A stretch of 64,000 nucleotides of DNA from Gymnopilus junonius (GCA_015501075.1 JADNYJ010000095.1:88470-152469), one strand, 5' to 3'. Shown: positions 1-13,399, numbered from the stretch's first letter. Translations and numbers: made by a program. Notes: generated by a model from the sequence alone, not told the origin.

Positions 1-691
1 CTTTAAGTGAGGCACCCCACTTGTGTGCGAGCCTGAATTGGATCGATACTATCAATTGGGAAGATCACTGGATATAAAAAGAAAACGTACATATTGAGAG
101 CGGCCTTTGACACGCTGTAGGCATTGAATTGGTTGACCATCATAAAGGTGATATCGGAAGAGGCGAGGACGGAGCTGACGAAGATGATCTTCTTCTGTTC
201 GGACTTCTTGATGAGAGGTAGGAAGGCGCGAGAGACGCGGAGAACGTCGACAGTGCTGAACTTGATTTCTTCAGCGAAAATGTCGAGATCCCTAGAAGAA
301 GGTCAATTTTCGCATTCTTCGACGTTAAATCGATGGGCTTACAAGTCCTCGAATTTTGTCAACTCCTGGGCAGCCTTACCGGCATTGTTGACGAAGTAGT
401 CGAGACCCTTTGGAAGGAGAGGGGTGGCCTCGACAACGGCGGCGTCGACGCTAGCTTGGTTGGTGATATCGAGCTTGAGGACCTTGAAATTCTTGTTCTT
501 GGTGGCCAACTCGTTGAGGGCGGCAGAATCAGATCGCGTAGTGCCGATAACAAAGTTCGACTCTTTCTTGACCTGCGGTAAAAAAAGAGATCAGCGATTA
601 TCTACGGGATCTATAAGGCGGTACCGACCAATGCCTCGACAATGGAGAGGCCAATACCCCTGTTAGCACCAGTGATCAACCAGGAAGGCAT
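1..691 (-). CDS. Short-chain dehydrogenase (SDR), 3' end beyond window
   Basis: NAD(P)-dependent oxidoreductase of the classical SDR fold, substrate unknown. Exons by splice signals: 629-691, 343-572, 91-291 and 1-32 (runs off the left edge). The start ATG gives MPSWLITGANRGIG, the TGxxxGxG cofactor motif directly at the N-terminus. The NNAG motif lies at the end of exon 2, and the active-site YxxxK (YSVSK) is near the end of exon 3, so the catalytic core is intact as far as visible. The conserved segment LAHKWGASLK opens exon 4. It is closely related to the gene starting at 1387, which shares the intron positions. The compact form resembles the sniffer / C-factor / ketoreductase-like SDRs, but the substrate cannot be read from sequence. 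The two genes are divergent and share the 692-1386 intergenic region. Confidence 0.85.
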
Positions 692-1386
692 GATAGAAAT
701 TGCAGGTAATTGACTGAGATGGGTGTTTGAGAGAGAAGGCGGGATGATCGATGTCTGGCGTCTCTGGCGTCTTCAGGTCTTTTAAATATCGAGCTTCCAT
801 TTTACACCGGGAGCACTGAGCCACGTACAGAAAAGGCGTTACTTACTCGGTTGACTAAGAAAAGAACGCGTACGCATGCACCTTACTAATTCCTGGAGCA
901 AATCTCCGAGTGCCCGAACAGGGAACAAAGCTGATTGTCTGAGATTCAATCTCCGCTCCACTGGATTTGGAATTGTATTGGGCTAACCAGTGTTGGTTGC
1001 CTGCATTTAGAATGCGGGTCCTTATGCTGACTGTAATCACGTTCTACCTGGGCCCATGGTATCGCATTGCGAGTGGATCGCACTAGTCATCTGTCTCCTT
1101 TTGTCAACACGAAACGCTCGAATGGTGACACATTCTCATGAGCTAGTGAGACTGCATTAGTCTTTTCCCACCTCGGCACAATTGCCGAAGTCAGCAATAC
1201 AGATAGAGCGACAGCAGCACTGCACCAGTCTCTCCCATAATAAAGATTTTTAAGTGCTATCAACATCTGCGACGTTGCTTCGGCAATTAGTCATGACTGG
1301 GTGTGCTCTTGTCGAGGGGATTTAAGGCAAATGATCCCACAGCTTTCCCTAATACCGCTTCGAATACTCCGATTGTACGCACCGTC
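692..1386. promoter_or_regulatory. Shared intergenic region between divergent SDR genes
   Basis: About 700 bases between the two divergent SDR start codons. No coding segment is recognisable. Both promoters must lie here, so shared control is plausible. I saw no convincing operator motif. Confidence 0.5.
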
Positions 1387-2381
1387 ATGCCATCATGGTT
1401 AATCACTGGATCCAGCAGGGGTGTAGGACTTGCACTAGCCCAGGCGTTGGTAGGTCGTCCTCGACCAACTTCGCCGATCTGAACCGACCCTTCTTTTTTT
1501 TTCCTTCTTTTTTTTCCACTTTAGTTGCAAAATCCTTCCAACTTCGTGATCGCCACTGCGCGAAACCTAGATGTAGCGGGACTGAAGGCCTTGGCGTCTA
1601 AATATCCCAAAGATCGTCTGCAACTCCTGCGACTAGATGTTGCCAATACCGCAAACGTCCAGGAGGTGGTAGCTCAGGTTTCGTCTCTCTTGCCTAACGG
1701 ACTGGATTACCTCGTCAACAACGCAGGCGTTCACCCGCAACCCATAACGAAATTTGAAGACATGTAAGAATTTATTTCCTTCTCGAGTATCGAACGGTAT
1801 TGATTTGTGTTTGTCAGAGACCTTGAACTCTTCCAAGAAGAACTCGAGTTTGACACCATCGTTCCGCTTCGCCTCACTCGCGCCCTTCTTCCAGCTATCA
1901 AAAAATCGAAGGAAAAGAAAATCCTCTTTATCACCTCTGCTATGGGGTCATTCGCACGAACGACTCCTTTGATCAATCAATGCAATGCATATTCAGTCGG
2001 TAAAACTGCATTGAACATGTGGGTTATTTTATTGCTTTCAGAAGACAAAGCAGCCTAATTGGATACAACCCAGGCTTGCACACAAGTGGGCGGCATCACT
2101 CAAGTATGAGGGAGTTATCGTAGCTGCAGTTCATCCAGGTACGTTGCTTGATTATTTCCTCTCTCTCTAGCTGCTTATACGTTCGAACGTTCGACTTAAA
2201 AGGCTGGGTCAAGACTGATATCGGCGATGCCCTCCTCGTTTGGATGTCCGACAATGCTCCTAACGTTAAGCAGATCGAGCCTGCTGCCTCCGGCCAAGGA
2301 ATCGTTAAGGTCGCAGAAGGGCTTACCCTAGATAAGACTGGCGAGTTCTGGAACTTCGACGGTACGATGATACCTTGGTGA
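1387..2381 (+). CDS. Short-chain dehydrogenase (SDR), complete
   Basis: Complete five-exon SDR: 1387-1449, 1525-1763, 1818-2018, 2074-2138 and 2203-2381. The exons sum to 747 bases, or 248 residues plus stop, normal for a compact classical SDR. Landmarks in order: MPSWLITGSSRGVG (cofactor TGxxxGxG, residues 1-14), LVNNAG at roughly residue 90, TSAMGS around the catalytic Ser, and YSVGK (catalytic YxxxK). The C-terminal part has VHPGWVKTDIGDA, the PGWVxTD motif typical of the family. All introns are 54-75 bases with GT-AG borders. It is a paralogue of the divergent gene ending at 691, with matching intron positions. Likely a soluble NADP-dependent ketoreductase or aldehyde reductase; the substrate is unknown. 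Confidence 0.9.
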
Positions 2382-2583
2382 TTATGTAGAAATCCGTAGA
2401 ACGCTTTAGAATACGCACCTTGCTGTTAATGCTAATTCTGCTTTGCCGTAGCTTTTGATATCGACGAAGAATAAACGAGGAGGGGTTGTCTTTATTGGAA
2501 CGAAACCTTTCAGGCGGTGATCATATGACTAAAACTCATCCAAACCTCTTCTTGTCTATTACACATGTATGCGTCTATTTCCT

Positions 2584-4395
2584 CTAGTTTGACTCACCAA
2601 CAACCTCCACTGCGGCCTCCCCATTCTTATCTTTATAAAACAGTATTTGGCCTGCGGCGTCAAACGGTCAGCGCATGGTGTATCAAAAGAAAGAATCAAT
2701 AAACCTTCGTCTTCCACAAATTGGCACGACTGGAAACTATGTAAAAGATTCGGGATCCAATATCTTTCATGATAAAGATAATGGTCGCCAAGAATCTCTT
2801 TAATAATCTTTGTCGCTTCTTCGGTATGATCTACAAGCCCAGATTAGAATTAAATCGTCGTGCAAAATGAGTCGAGCAACTTACAGAACGGCATTCGAGG
2901 GAACAAGTGATGGGCGACATGGAAATGGGCGACATCGTGGAAGAATATGCGGCCTAATTCCCCGAGGAGAGGCCTATCGACGGTACACGCTGCTCCTCGA
3001 ACATAGGTCCATTCCCCAGATCGGTAGTGCGGGATCTCAGGGTCAGTATGTTGAAGCTGGAATCGAGATGAGTAAATAGGTTATACGATCCCTATGAAGG
3101 TAGGACTTACATAAACGATAACCATAATCCTGTGTGCAGTATTTCAGCGGGTAAATAATCATTCCTCAAGCACACCTCTTACCAATGGTTTACGCCCAAC
3201 CAGGGGATAATGTAATACTTCCACACCGCTAGCCACCCGTAGAATTTGCTGCTATAAACACAAGCCATGATGACGGAAAAAATGCCGATATCAGATGCAA
3301 CGATGGCAAATCTCTAAGAAAAGATAGAGATAAAATTAATCATCGAACGCATATCGAGTAGATTTCAATATTTCTCACCTGGCTGGGTTTGAAGAGAGCG
3401 GTGGCCCATGCTATCCGCGTTTCAGTCAATTAGTCGCGCAACCAAGAGAGGCGCTGAACTCACGATTATAATGGCTGGAGCTACAAGAGGAAGTTAGTAA
3501 TAAATCAAAGACCTATGCAGCCAACTCACAATGCAGGGAAACTACGTTGACCACCCAAATTTGTCGCAAGAAATAGGGGGAATCCGATGAGTTGGTGGAC
3601 GAGAAGCATGGATATGGTATATATCGGAGTATCTTCGATGAATTCACTGTAGTTCACTGCTTTACCCGGAGCTTCAGGTGGTATCCCTAGTTCAGAACGA
3701 GTCTTCGGGATATGGCTATGCGAGTTGTTAGCGAGATATTTGTCAATCATGACGCCGTACGTACTGGGAATCTCTTTCGTAGGAACCGTGGAACGAATGG
3801 CTAAAGGAATGGAAGTTACACCTGGGCCAAACGAAGACTTGCCCGCTACGTACTGCACATGATGAGTAATCTTCCAGCTAAAGTATGGCGTTCCTGTAAA
3901 GCTATGGCACACGTATCCCACTGCATCGCACACTGCTTGACTGGAGGAGAATGCGCGGTGGCCACACTGGAAATTGGTTTGAATCACAGTTCTCAACAAC
4001 TTTAGACGGCGGTCACGCACCTCATGACCGAGTACCCAAAGCGCACTCATCGCCAGACTTTGAAAGAACCAGCTTTGGGAGGTATCAGCATGCGGGCGGA
4101 CTGCGGCTTCGACAGCTACTCACTATAGAGGCCAAAGAGTCCATCGTGTTATCAATGCGGCCGATGAAAATCCCAGTTTCGCCAAGTGGGAGGAGAGCGG
4201 GTCTATCAGTGTCCCCAGATACCAGAATGCCCCTACGCAAAAAAGGTCCCTGACGAAGTAGTAGAGTCCAAGAGGAGTGTTGGGTTGATGAAGATAGGAA
4301 GGTACCCGCCCATTGAAATCCTTTATGGAGAGATCAGTAGGCTTGAACACCTTCTTGCGGTTCGTCTGCGACTGTTGTAATTCAGCGGAGCCCAT
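2584..4395 (-). CDS. Delta-12-type fatty acid desaturase
   Basis: Membrane-bound acyl-lipid desaturase that would convert oleoyl to linoleoyl chains in the endoplasmic reticulum. The start is the first true ATG (MGSAELQQ). Exons by splice signals include 4124-4395, 4021-4072, 3854-3966, 3765-3800 (36 bases) and 3530-3715, then short exons down to a TAG at 2584-2586. Splicing restores all three histidine boxes: HECGH split across an intron at 3967-4020, HHVHH formed across the intron 3801-3853, and HVAHH near 2910. Family landmarks include KTRSELG, YLQHTDP, VRGAACTVDR and a C-terminal FYKDKNGE. Hydrophobic segments flank the boxes as expected. The raw frame through 3526-4050 has no stop, so a naive model would read the introns as coding and break box 2. 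The gene appears intact. The exact double-bond position introduced is inferred from similarity only. Confidence 0.9.
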
Positions 4396-7300
4396 GATGC
4401 CAGTCGACCCGTACAAGGTGGAATTGACTCAATTATAAGCCGTATTGGGCACCGAGTATTCAGAACCAGAACCTTTCCATTATGCTTTCAAAAGCTTTAT
4501 AATGAACCATACGGAATTCTACCATAAACACGCTCCTGTGCACCACTCATCGTCTCGTGATCTCTTGTACCACGACAGAGGAAGGTAAGATCTATCTCCG
4601 GGGCTATCGATATGCTGGAAGGACGCACCGAGGCCGAAGTGGCAAATACGGCCAATCTCCGCCAGCGATCGTGGTTCGGTCGAGTTCAGAATGGTCAATT
4701 TCCAGTGCAAGGAGTGCCTCATGACAAGTACCACGCACCATTACTTCTCATCGTTACAAAGCAGTAAACCGATGCCGCGTACCATGAGAAGTCATTAAAC
4801 GTGCGGAAGGAGGAGGACTGCTTCGAATAGCATCAGATGGTATAAACAAGTAGATAAGTGCTGAACTGAACAGTCCGCTGATAAGTATTCAGTATTCTAA
4901 AAATACTTCACAATCTTGGGCTATTCAGACGTAGTTAGATAGCTATCCGTCTTGTTGATTTGACTTTCTAGTCGGTGCAGAAAAATGGCGGGGTAAACAT
5001 CGGAAAGAGGTAAGTAAGGTATTTCACTTCGTTGGCTAATCGTACATCGTTCTGCAACTTCCAACGTCAAACGGTCCTCACCGACGAACCGCCATGACTA
5101 GAATCATCAGATTTGCGAATATTTATAGTTCCAAAGCTCCCTTCGTTCGTTCATCGATTTGATGTGGCAGTAGCATCCGTGGTTCGAGCAAAGGAACACT
5201 AGATTCTCATCACCGTACTGAAACTGAACTGAACTGCTCTAATGCGTGGTGGTCTGATGCGGCAGTTTCTAATTTTGGCGTCGCTGAAAGCGCCCACCTT
5301 TGTCTGGATAACGGCAATGGACATGTTTATCAAATGAGAGAAATATTCTGTAGATTAGTGTCCTCCGACAGGTATCGAGACAGCTGTTCTGATTTCTGTT
5401 GAAATATGGTTGTTCTTATCAACGAAACATAATGGAGTCAATCGGACCCGGGTCACGGAATCTGTATTGCTTATGAAACCTTTCTGAAACCCTAATCGAC
5501 GGCAGGATGTAAAAGGTGGTGTTCATGAGAATATCTTCCTTGGAAAGTACATCCATCATTACTACCTCTATCCCACTCACAAGGGAAAAAACAGGTATGT
5601 AAAGCAGGGATCGAGCTGGTTTGGTTGAGTACCGAAATGTCATGGCCTTTTATCTGCACTCTGGGCCGCTTCGAGGTATTATTAGATGGGAGATGGAAAG
5701 GATCGTTGTCAAAGCTGCCTATCTCCATTATCTATCAAGGAACTTCCTTCAAGGACGGATTGAATAGTTGAAGACGTTCTTGAATGCACCAATGGCGTCC
5801 AGCCGCTGCTGCAGGTCGTCATACCTAGCTGGCAAAGCCATCCTTCATGACTACTACTTCGCTGTCGATGATGAGCCAAATCAGTACAGATGACAGCCTC
5901 AGACAACACGCAACCGATAGAAGTTCGGACCCGGCCGTCCGGTCGAAACTAGGGATGGCACCAGAGGCACCGAGCAAAGAAGGAAATCTATTCAGAATGA
6001 GAAACAGGCATATGGATAAACCGCAATCATTCTCGATCGACCGGGGGTCATTTACAATTTGCGAACAGGAGCAGGGAAACGAGACAAGGTGAGGAGGTTA
6101 CAAGCACCAGCCAGCGGGCATGAGTGCCTGGGTGTGTGGCATGGACGTGCCGAAGGCTACAAGACCGCCATGGCATCCTAGTGGGCCAGACCATGTATCA
6201 AACATACGAAATCCCCCGATGATCATTAAGGCTATGGGGTGAAACGTATCAAAGTATTGATGCCAAGAAGAATAATCATCTCACGAACACTGAAAAAGAA
6301 ATTGATTATGCGCAGGGTAACGAATACCAGTAGTTCTTACCAAGTCTGACAAACCCACCACGCCGGCCACTCCACAACACTAGAGGTGCAAAAAAGAAGA
6401 GAATTGCATGAGGTGGATAGAGGTAGATTACAGGGGACTACAGTGCGTCCAGAATAAATTGTTAGATGAATCGAGGGGTCGAATTACCGGTGAGGTCGCA
6501 GTAATGGGACCCCAGGTAAGGTAGGAAGGCGTAGGTACAGCCACATGGAAAAATAACCTGCCAATCGGATCAATGGGGCATTAACTCTAGCCAGACATTA
6601 CCCACCGATGGTCTGGGTCGGTTGCTCGCTGCTACACACATTCCAGATTCCAGAACGGTTGTAAGCGGAGTAATGAGAAAGGGAAGCGGCGGTTGGAGCC
6701 AAAGACTCTCCACATCTTTGGCACCTGAATGGACAGCCGTGAGCGAGGAGGGTACGGAAGACGAATGAACCAAAACCTACGGGACCTCTAGTATCACAAA
6801 AGATGGGATGCCAGGGTTGCTTGATGCGCCAGGCGACGTCAATCATAAGAGTGGGGTAATGGCATATTCAACAGTTCACGTCAATAGTCTAAACTAGAAA
6901 GAGTGGACAAGAAACATATTGGTGGTGGGTAAACAGCATCAGAAATTGGACGATCAATGAATCGGCTCTCAAAGAAAAATGAATAGCGAGGTTGCAGGTT
7001 GCAAATGAGTTAAAACTGGGCCATCGTTACGAAATAGACCCAGGTGGGATTGCAGATACGCCACTGAAATCTACAGGTTCCGCAGCGAAACAACGCCACA
7101 AAGAGAACAATCCAGCAGACGCACTCTTCCCCAGTGCAGTTATACAGGATAACATTGGAGAGGGGTGAAGCAAGGGTGAAGACGAAGATTCGGAGACTCG
7201 GATTCAACTTGGAAAACCACGATCATGTGACTGCCCGAATTTAGGCGATTGATCTCGTGCCTTCACACGGACGCTGAAAAGGGGGAAATACAAGGGTGAT

Positions 7301-10159
7301 TAGCAGTCCCCTTTCCGCAAAATCGCATACACAACGAAAATGAGAAAAAAATGGGTGAAGAACTTAGTACTTAGGTAAGGACTCTCGTCCTCAGTCTGAC
7401 GCTTTACGACCGGCGTAGCTCCCTTCAATAGACACCGATAACTGTATTCAACTGCTATGAGACCTCAAGCGTTCCGGATGCATGCCACCTTATACGTTTG
7501 CGCAGGGTTGGCAATGTATTATTTTTATAGATTCAAAGGACTGAAACTAGAGAAATATCGAGTTATCTTCGATCAGCGCAGCTCATGACTGATAATTCCT
7601 CCCAGGACCACTAGTAGTAATACAATACAAGCATAGTTACATACCTTTCCGTGTTCTTCTTTATATAAATGAACTGCGCCACCATCGAATAACCGAAGTA
7701 CTTGTACTACCCTGTGTTCCAATAGATAAACTACTTCTTATACGGCAATAAAGAGATTTTGACCAGAGGACAGAAGGGATTGTGGAGGTCGACAGGACGC
7801 ATGGTCCTTTAAACCTCGGAAGTCTCAAAAGTGCGCCAAGGTAAAACTTTTCAGTATGTAATACGTCTCTAAATTGCTGTCAGCATTCAACGTTCAACAT
7901 TGACCTGAGACGCCCTCGCTGACGAGAAGTAGACAGATAAAAATGGACAACGGAACTCGATGACAGACTCAAATAGCGCCACTTCAAGCTTACATCCGGC
8001 CAGGTACATGGATCTATTTAGCGATGATATTCGAGTCGACTTCTTCTTTATTGCATGCCAATACTGTTAATTATTTTTCAGCCAGAAATATCACACTTGT
8101 AAAACGGTTCCAACGTGAGGTCTAGCACTTACCCTGTGTGCAACCAAAGGCACCAAGGCACCAATACTTCTTGAGAGAACAAGGGAACACGAAGACGATG
8201 ACGGCCTTAACCATTCGGCGATTTCCTATTTACACGCAAGCTTTATATAACATCAGATCAACGAACGCCAGCTGAGCGCTGTGTGGCGTCCATTGATTGA
8301 TAGGAGACTCAGCTCAAGCACATCCCGGAATACAATTATAGAATTGGAGTCAAAGAAAAGAGATCAAGTTGGAGAAATTAGAGTTAGCGGTTGGTTAGCG
8401 GGTGTATAAACCCGATCAAGCCACAAATGAAGGGCGTCTGCAAGCTGAACGTGCTCCTTATGTAAGTAAAGCATAGACGACATTCACAGTCAATAGATGC
8501 CATCGACGATAAAAGAGATCGATCCAAATGACTTGCAGCACGGTAGTTCAAATCTGGGGTGCGGCATCCAAAAAGGACTCACAACATGATGTCTGAGCAT
8601 ATCTCAGATGTTCTGTAAGGGGCGGGTGGTAAACGGGCAATGGATTCATGTATTCATGGATAGGATACCACACCTGAGCGCCTTCCGGTTGCTAATAGTA
8701 ATACTTAATCAGGGCTTCCTCCATTCTATTGTTTTCAGTCGGTTCAGACGTGTCATGTTCTGAGAATTGACGAAGCTGTACACACTAATATGGAAACCTA
8801 ATCGAGTGAACAAGGCCGCTAATTGAGGGGCTAGCGGCCTAGTCTTGTCGAAGATCTTACTATGGAAATCATACGTTGTATAAAATGGGAGGAATCAGAG
8901 AAGGACGTGTGCGGTTGGACGGTCTTCCTATCGGCACAATGAGTGAAGATGAAGAGACGAAAAGAGAAGCATGATAAGGGTGGCCAGGTTGATGTTCTGC
9001 CAGTTCACTATATCCCCAAGAAGTAATATATAAGCCACCGGTGAGCAGGGGAACGAAGAATAAGATACGCACGTGAAACATCCAAATTCAAGACAACCTA
9101 GGTCCAGCACCAGATCCAGATGCGAATCTTAATTAGCGTTGCCAATCAACGCCCAAATTTACGTATTTGTTGAGCAGGTCGTCCGACGGACAGAAAATGA
9201 GATGTACCCTTTGTGCGTGAGTTAGATCCAACCCAGTCTTCAAACTTCACGCACCGATATTAGCTGGGCACGGGAACGCGTTGTAGAAGAGTGAAGAGTC
9301 CGAACACCGCAGACGTTACACAAGCAGAGAATACGGGACAAATAATGCTCTCGTTTGGCCGGTCGCGGAGTAATGGTTTAAATTCTGACGATTACAGCTA
9401 AATGACAATGTGGGCATGGAACGAGACGTAGAGCACTGCACGTTTTAGTGACAAATTGGGTACACCTCAGCTAGTCATCACCGAGTCTTCCTGCCAAATA
9501 CTCTCAGTTGGCTCATCCCAGAAGCAGCCTGAGAGAAATGCGAAGACCTCATCAACCCGCCTTGCATCCTGAATTTTTCGCAGTGAGGACCTCGGACCTT
9601 CGTGTAGTTCTACGCGACGCGAGAGGGAAAGTCGAGATGGTGATCCAAATTCAACATTGTCTGGTTATCGTATAGCCGTTGTCTAATTACATAATCTAGT
9701 AACAAATTGCAACTCTTTGTGACGCTTGCCATGTGTCCGGCCTGCCCGAATCTCAGTCATTTCCGTGAGCTGTACGCTAGGTCGTAACACCACTTGCATT
9801 ACAACCGCAAGGCTTAAACTTCACTCCTACCTCTGCAAGCGTTTTTCCTCTAGAGCTCTTCCCATAGACACTCAATTTGCTTATTTCTTTCTAGCGACTG
9901 ATATGACTTAATCAAGCCGCTGTGGAACTGTATGGTGGTCGCGTTCTTATCGATGGCGAGTGTAAAGGGTATGAAGGGTATCCGGATTTTCTATTGGCAC
10001 CGGATTATACTGGCTGCTTTAATGCATTCGACCTTTCTGAGACTCAGAATTCCTGAATAACTCAAGCGAGCTATTGGCTTTTCCTTCTACTCTATGCGAT
10101 AAATCTAAGGTACTTTGCAACTGGCTTAAAACCCATGCACCAGGGCTTTCTTGGTGGCG
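4396..10159. other. Long region without recognisable genes
   Basis: Nearly 5.8 kb with only short open frames on both strands. Some minus-strand fragments encode hydrophobic stretches (about 5419-5643, 7010-7207 and 8869-9110), which could be exons of decayed multi-pass membrane proteins. I could not join them with credible splice sites, and none shows a family motif I recognise. No terminal repeats or transposase motifs were seen. Confidence 0.4.
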
Positions 10160-10717
10160 TCATCTATATGACTGGGACCTGTACTGGGAAATGCTTGCAA
10201 TGCGGCCTGGGACACTATGAGTGGATCTCTTTTCTGACTGTATATTGCTCCTCACCTTCAGCGCAAGCTTTGCCGGTGGAGGTAAAAACGCGCCCACGAT
10301 TGTACCTATTACCTGCTTAACATCTGCCAATCCCTTCATGAGCTGACCGACCGCCCTTGTAATGGGAGCATTTCCAATAGCTACGATCGCCTGCATCCAC
10401 TTTCCAGCGAAAAAGTTGACTGCTGCATCATCGCACTTGCAAACGCCGTTGATACATGAAGTGGAATGGATCTGCTTGTTCGACTTCTTAGGGCATTTAC
10501 AGTCTGTGACCTTTTTGCAGAAATGCATATTTGGGTTAATCTTTCCATTCCAGAATGGTGAACGAGCCTGAAAAACCTCTCTCATGTCAAATTAAAACAT
10601 TGGTTCTGTAGAACTGGCACTTACCTCGAGTTCGCTCGTCGCCCTCTCTGAAATCGGACAGGCGGCGATCAAGGTTACGAATAGAACAAAAAACAGGACC
10701 AATTTGTTGGACAGCAT
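10160..10717 (-). CDS. Small secreted cysteine-containing protein
   Basis: Two-exon gene: exon 1 at 10625-10717, intron 10568-10624 (gtaagt donor), exon 2 from 10567 to a stop at 10160. Exon 1 encodes a clear signal peptide: a short polar start MLSNK, a hydrophobic core LVLFFVLFVTLIAA, then CPISERA. After the signal comes a compact region with six cysteines (patterns FCKK, DCKC, SCINGVCKC) followed by a helix-like, cysteine-free domain ending in PPPAKLALK. Predicted export is therefore well supported, and its size fits a small secreted or effector-like protein. The tail after ALK has a possible further donor (GTGAGG), so the last 35 residues are uncertain. I do not recognise a named family. 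Confidence 0.65.
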
Positions 10718-11740
10718 TGGAAAGAAAATCGTGAAGATAAGAAAAGCTTGTATGTGGGAGTCCAGCCCTCGGAGGTGGTAAATTGCGAACGACCTGCGTC
10801 AGCGAGTTCTGCTGTCTCCACGCTGTATTTATACAGCCTGTCTCTCCAACGACCCCATGACCTTACTCAGATCATCAGTTCGAAACTACAGCGCCCACGT
10901 TTTCGGGGTGGAGACATCAACAAAACAAGTTCTGATCATCATTATGTGCACTGCATCCCCTGTCCAACGCTACCATGCACCCCGAAGACTGGACGGCAGG
11001 CGCTTTCGGATGAGTATTCGTTGCTCTTCCATGCTTCCAAAAACGAACTCATCTTTGTATCTGCCCAAAATCTGTCTGAGCTCACCATCTGATTGGGCAA
11101 TCCTCAGACTCTATCCTGATCTGCGTTGCTGGTCGCACTACAGGCCTCATGTCGAGTTCCATGACTCAAATGGTCAAATGTAGGTGTAACTGGGTACTAA
11201 TATGACCAAATTATGTTCACTTTTAGCGCGATTCTCCGCATAGAACGGAGATTTTACATATACGGGCTCTGTATGTAAAGTCGTGAATTCAAATTGGCCG
11301 TCCCATCTTCAATAAAGACCTGGGAGACTGCAAAGGGTGTGTACTTGAGCGAAATCCGACCTAGTATTATTTACATACTGTCTGTTAGACATTAAACGGC
11401 ACATCATGAAGATGGTAACAATGAAACAACTGACCAGGCATTTGACAGTCCTTGGGAAAAGTTAGCCATTAGAAGTCTTTTCCACGCAAAGCAGACATTT
11501 TTAGTTAAGAAAGTATCTTTGAAGTCCAAGTACGGCAAGGGCCTGAAAAAATGGTGGATCTCTTCGATCATTCAGTGCCATAATGTCGAACCTACTGTTG
11601 AACCTTGTGAACGATCAGTTATTGACATCGCTATTATATTTCTGAGCTTGGTAAAATTGCAAGTATAAAGCTTTCCCTCATTCGACGTGGAAGATAGTAC
11701 ATACCTGAGAATTGCACACTGATGAGCAAGCTCAAATACC
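10718..11740. other. Intergenic region upstream of two divergent genes
   Basis: About 1 kb between the secreted-protein gene and the DUF6533-type gene, which point away from each other. It holds short open frames only and both promoters. Nothing else was recognised. Confidence 0.4.
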
Positions 11741-13399
11741 ATGGCGCCCAATGAGCCAGACTCCTTGAACGCTCTATGGACTCAAGAGTAGGCACTATAC
11801 CATTCATAATGTCCGAGTAATCCTTGACCAACGCATTCTCAGGTTTATTTATTACTGCACCCAGGCGGTTGCATTCGGTGCGTTCTAAGGACAAGATTAC
11901 TGACAAGGAATTAACTCACGTTGATCAGCCATTCTTTACTTTGATTACATCTTAACTTTCGAAGACGAGGTTGATCGATACTGGACGTCGAATCGGAAAC
12001 TCACTTTCAGCAAAGCTTTATTTTTTCTCAACCGTTATATATCCCTTCTTGGTAATATTCCACTGGCATTGTTGGATTTTTGGACATGGCCTGGGCCAAA
12101 TCGGCTTGAGGTATGATACTTTATCTTTTTTGCCGGTCCTCGATAAGCATGTAATCAACCCATCTAGCTGTGCGTATCGTGGCTTCTTTAAATTCCTTCC
12201 ATTTATCTTTTATTGTTTAGTTGTATATATATAACTGACTACCACCAACTTCTCATTGTTACAGTCCAAGTTATCGTTGGCGGTGTGTTCAGGATCCCGA
12301 GTTTTCATAACTGCAGTGTTCTTATTTTTCCTTCAGCCATGGCCATTATGCGGACATATGCTATATATCATAGCAGTCGCCGTATACTTGCCCTCTTATG
12401 CACAGTGACATTGGCGGTTAGCATTTATGGAGTGGTAAGATACCCGCTTGTAACCTCGATTCCCTTCAATATTCTTTCTAAATGTCTCGATGTAGCACTC
12501 CATCCTCACGGAGAAACATACTTCATACTCACAATTCGATTTACCTTTTTACGGATGTCTCCTCCCAGCAAGGAAAGGCATGTAGGTGTTTTGCGGCTCC
12601 TTGACACCTAGCAGAAATACTGAAGGCAAATTTCTAGGGGTCCAGGTTTGGCCCAAGCTTGGATTGGACATCTCTGCTTTGACTTCATGGTTTTTACCTT
12701 GGCACTTTACAAATCCCTGGTTTCAAAGCGGTCAGGATTTAGTATCCTTTCTGTAATGCTCCGGGACGGTAAGCAGATTTTAGGCCAGTATACAGTTAAA
12801 GTACTGATAGTTGGTATCAAAGGCACCATCTACTTCGGGTTAATCTGAAATTATTTTTGATGGTCATAGCCAAAATAACGACGTGCGCACAGTATCATGG
12901 TTCTGTCATCAATATCTGTTATCTTGTCATTCTATGTACGTCTTTTCCTCTTGAATACCCTACATAGATAATGACAAGCGATTTTATGCAGCTCTTTCCT
13001 GTCAGTCGAGGGTTTGGGCCTTGGGGTCTATGTTTAATCTGCGGCTCTAATTACTGATCGACTTGTACAGGGTTACTTACAGGGAACGACCGCCACACTT
13101 ACAAACGTGTAAGTACCTCTTCTACGAAATACTAAATGTTTCTAATCACACGATGCAGGTTATCTTCAACGATGATTTCAAGACTTATGCTTAACCTCCG
13201 TGATCCACAACTAGACTCTAAAAATGACACCACTCCGGCTCACATGCGCCCTGTGCTCTCACAACTGGTATTTGGAGGGGGAGAAAGGGAGGAAGTCTCC
13301 GGAGGTACTGTTGATGTATGGGAAGAAGAATTAATTTATTCCGTTACACCGAGTCCAATTGCTTCTTTCAACACTCAAATACCAGGACATGTCGTATAA
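11741..13399 (+). CDS. DUF6533-type multi-pass membrane protein
   Basis: Agaricomycete multi-pass membrane protein with the DUF6533 signature near its N-terminus. The start ATG has good context (ACCATGG). Exons worked out: 11741-11787, 11843-11877 (35 bases), 11929-12110, a short exon ending about 12170, then one opening at TGTATATAT (about 12230) whose frame joins to AMAIMRTYAIY at about 12338. The N-terminus reads TQAVAFAILYFDYILTFEDEV, with the YDxxLTFxDEV core of the family, followed by FFLNRY. The C-terminal exon carries the hallmark SRLMLNLRDP and a polar tail ending in IPGHVV. Seven or so helices are expected. The exon joins between 12436 and 13140 are not resolved. Function is unknown; a receptor-like role is often suggested for such proteins but is not shown here. 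Confidence 0.75.
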
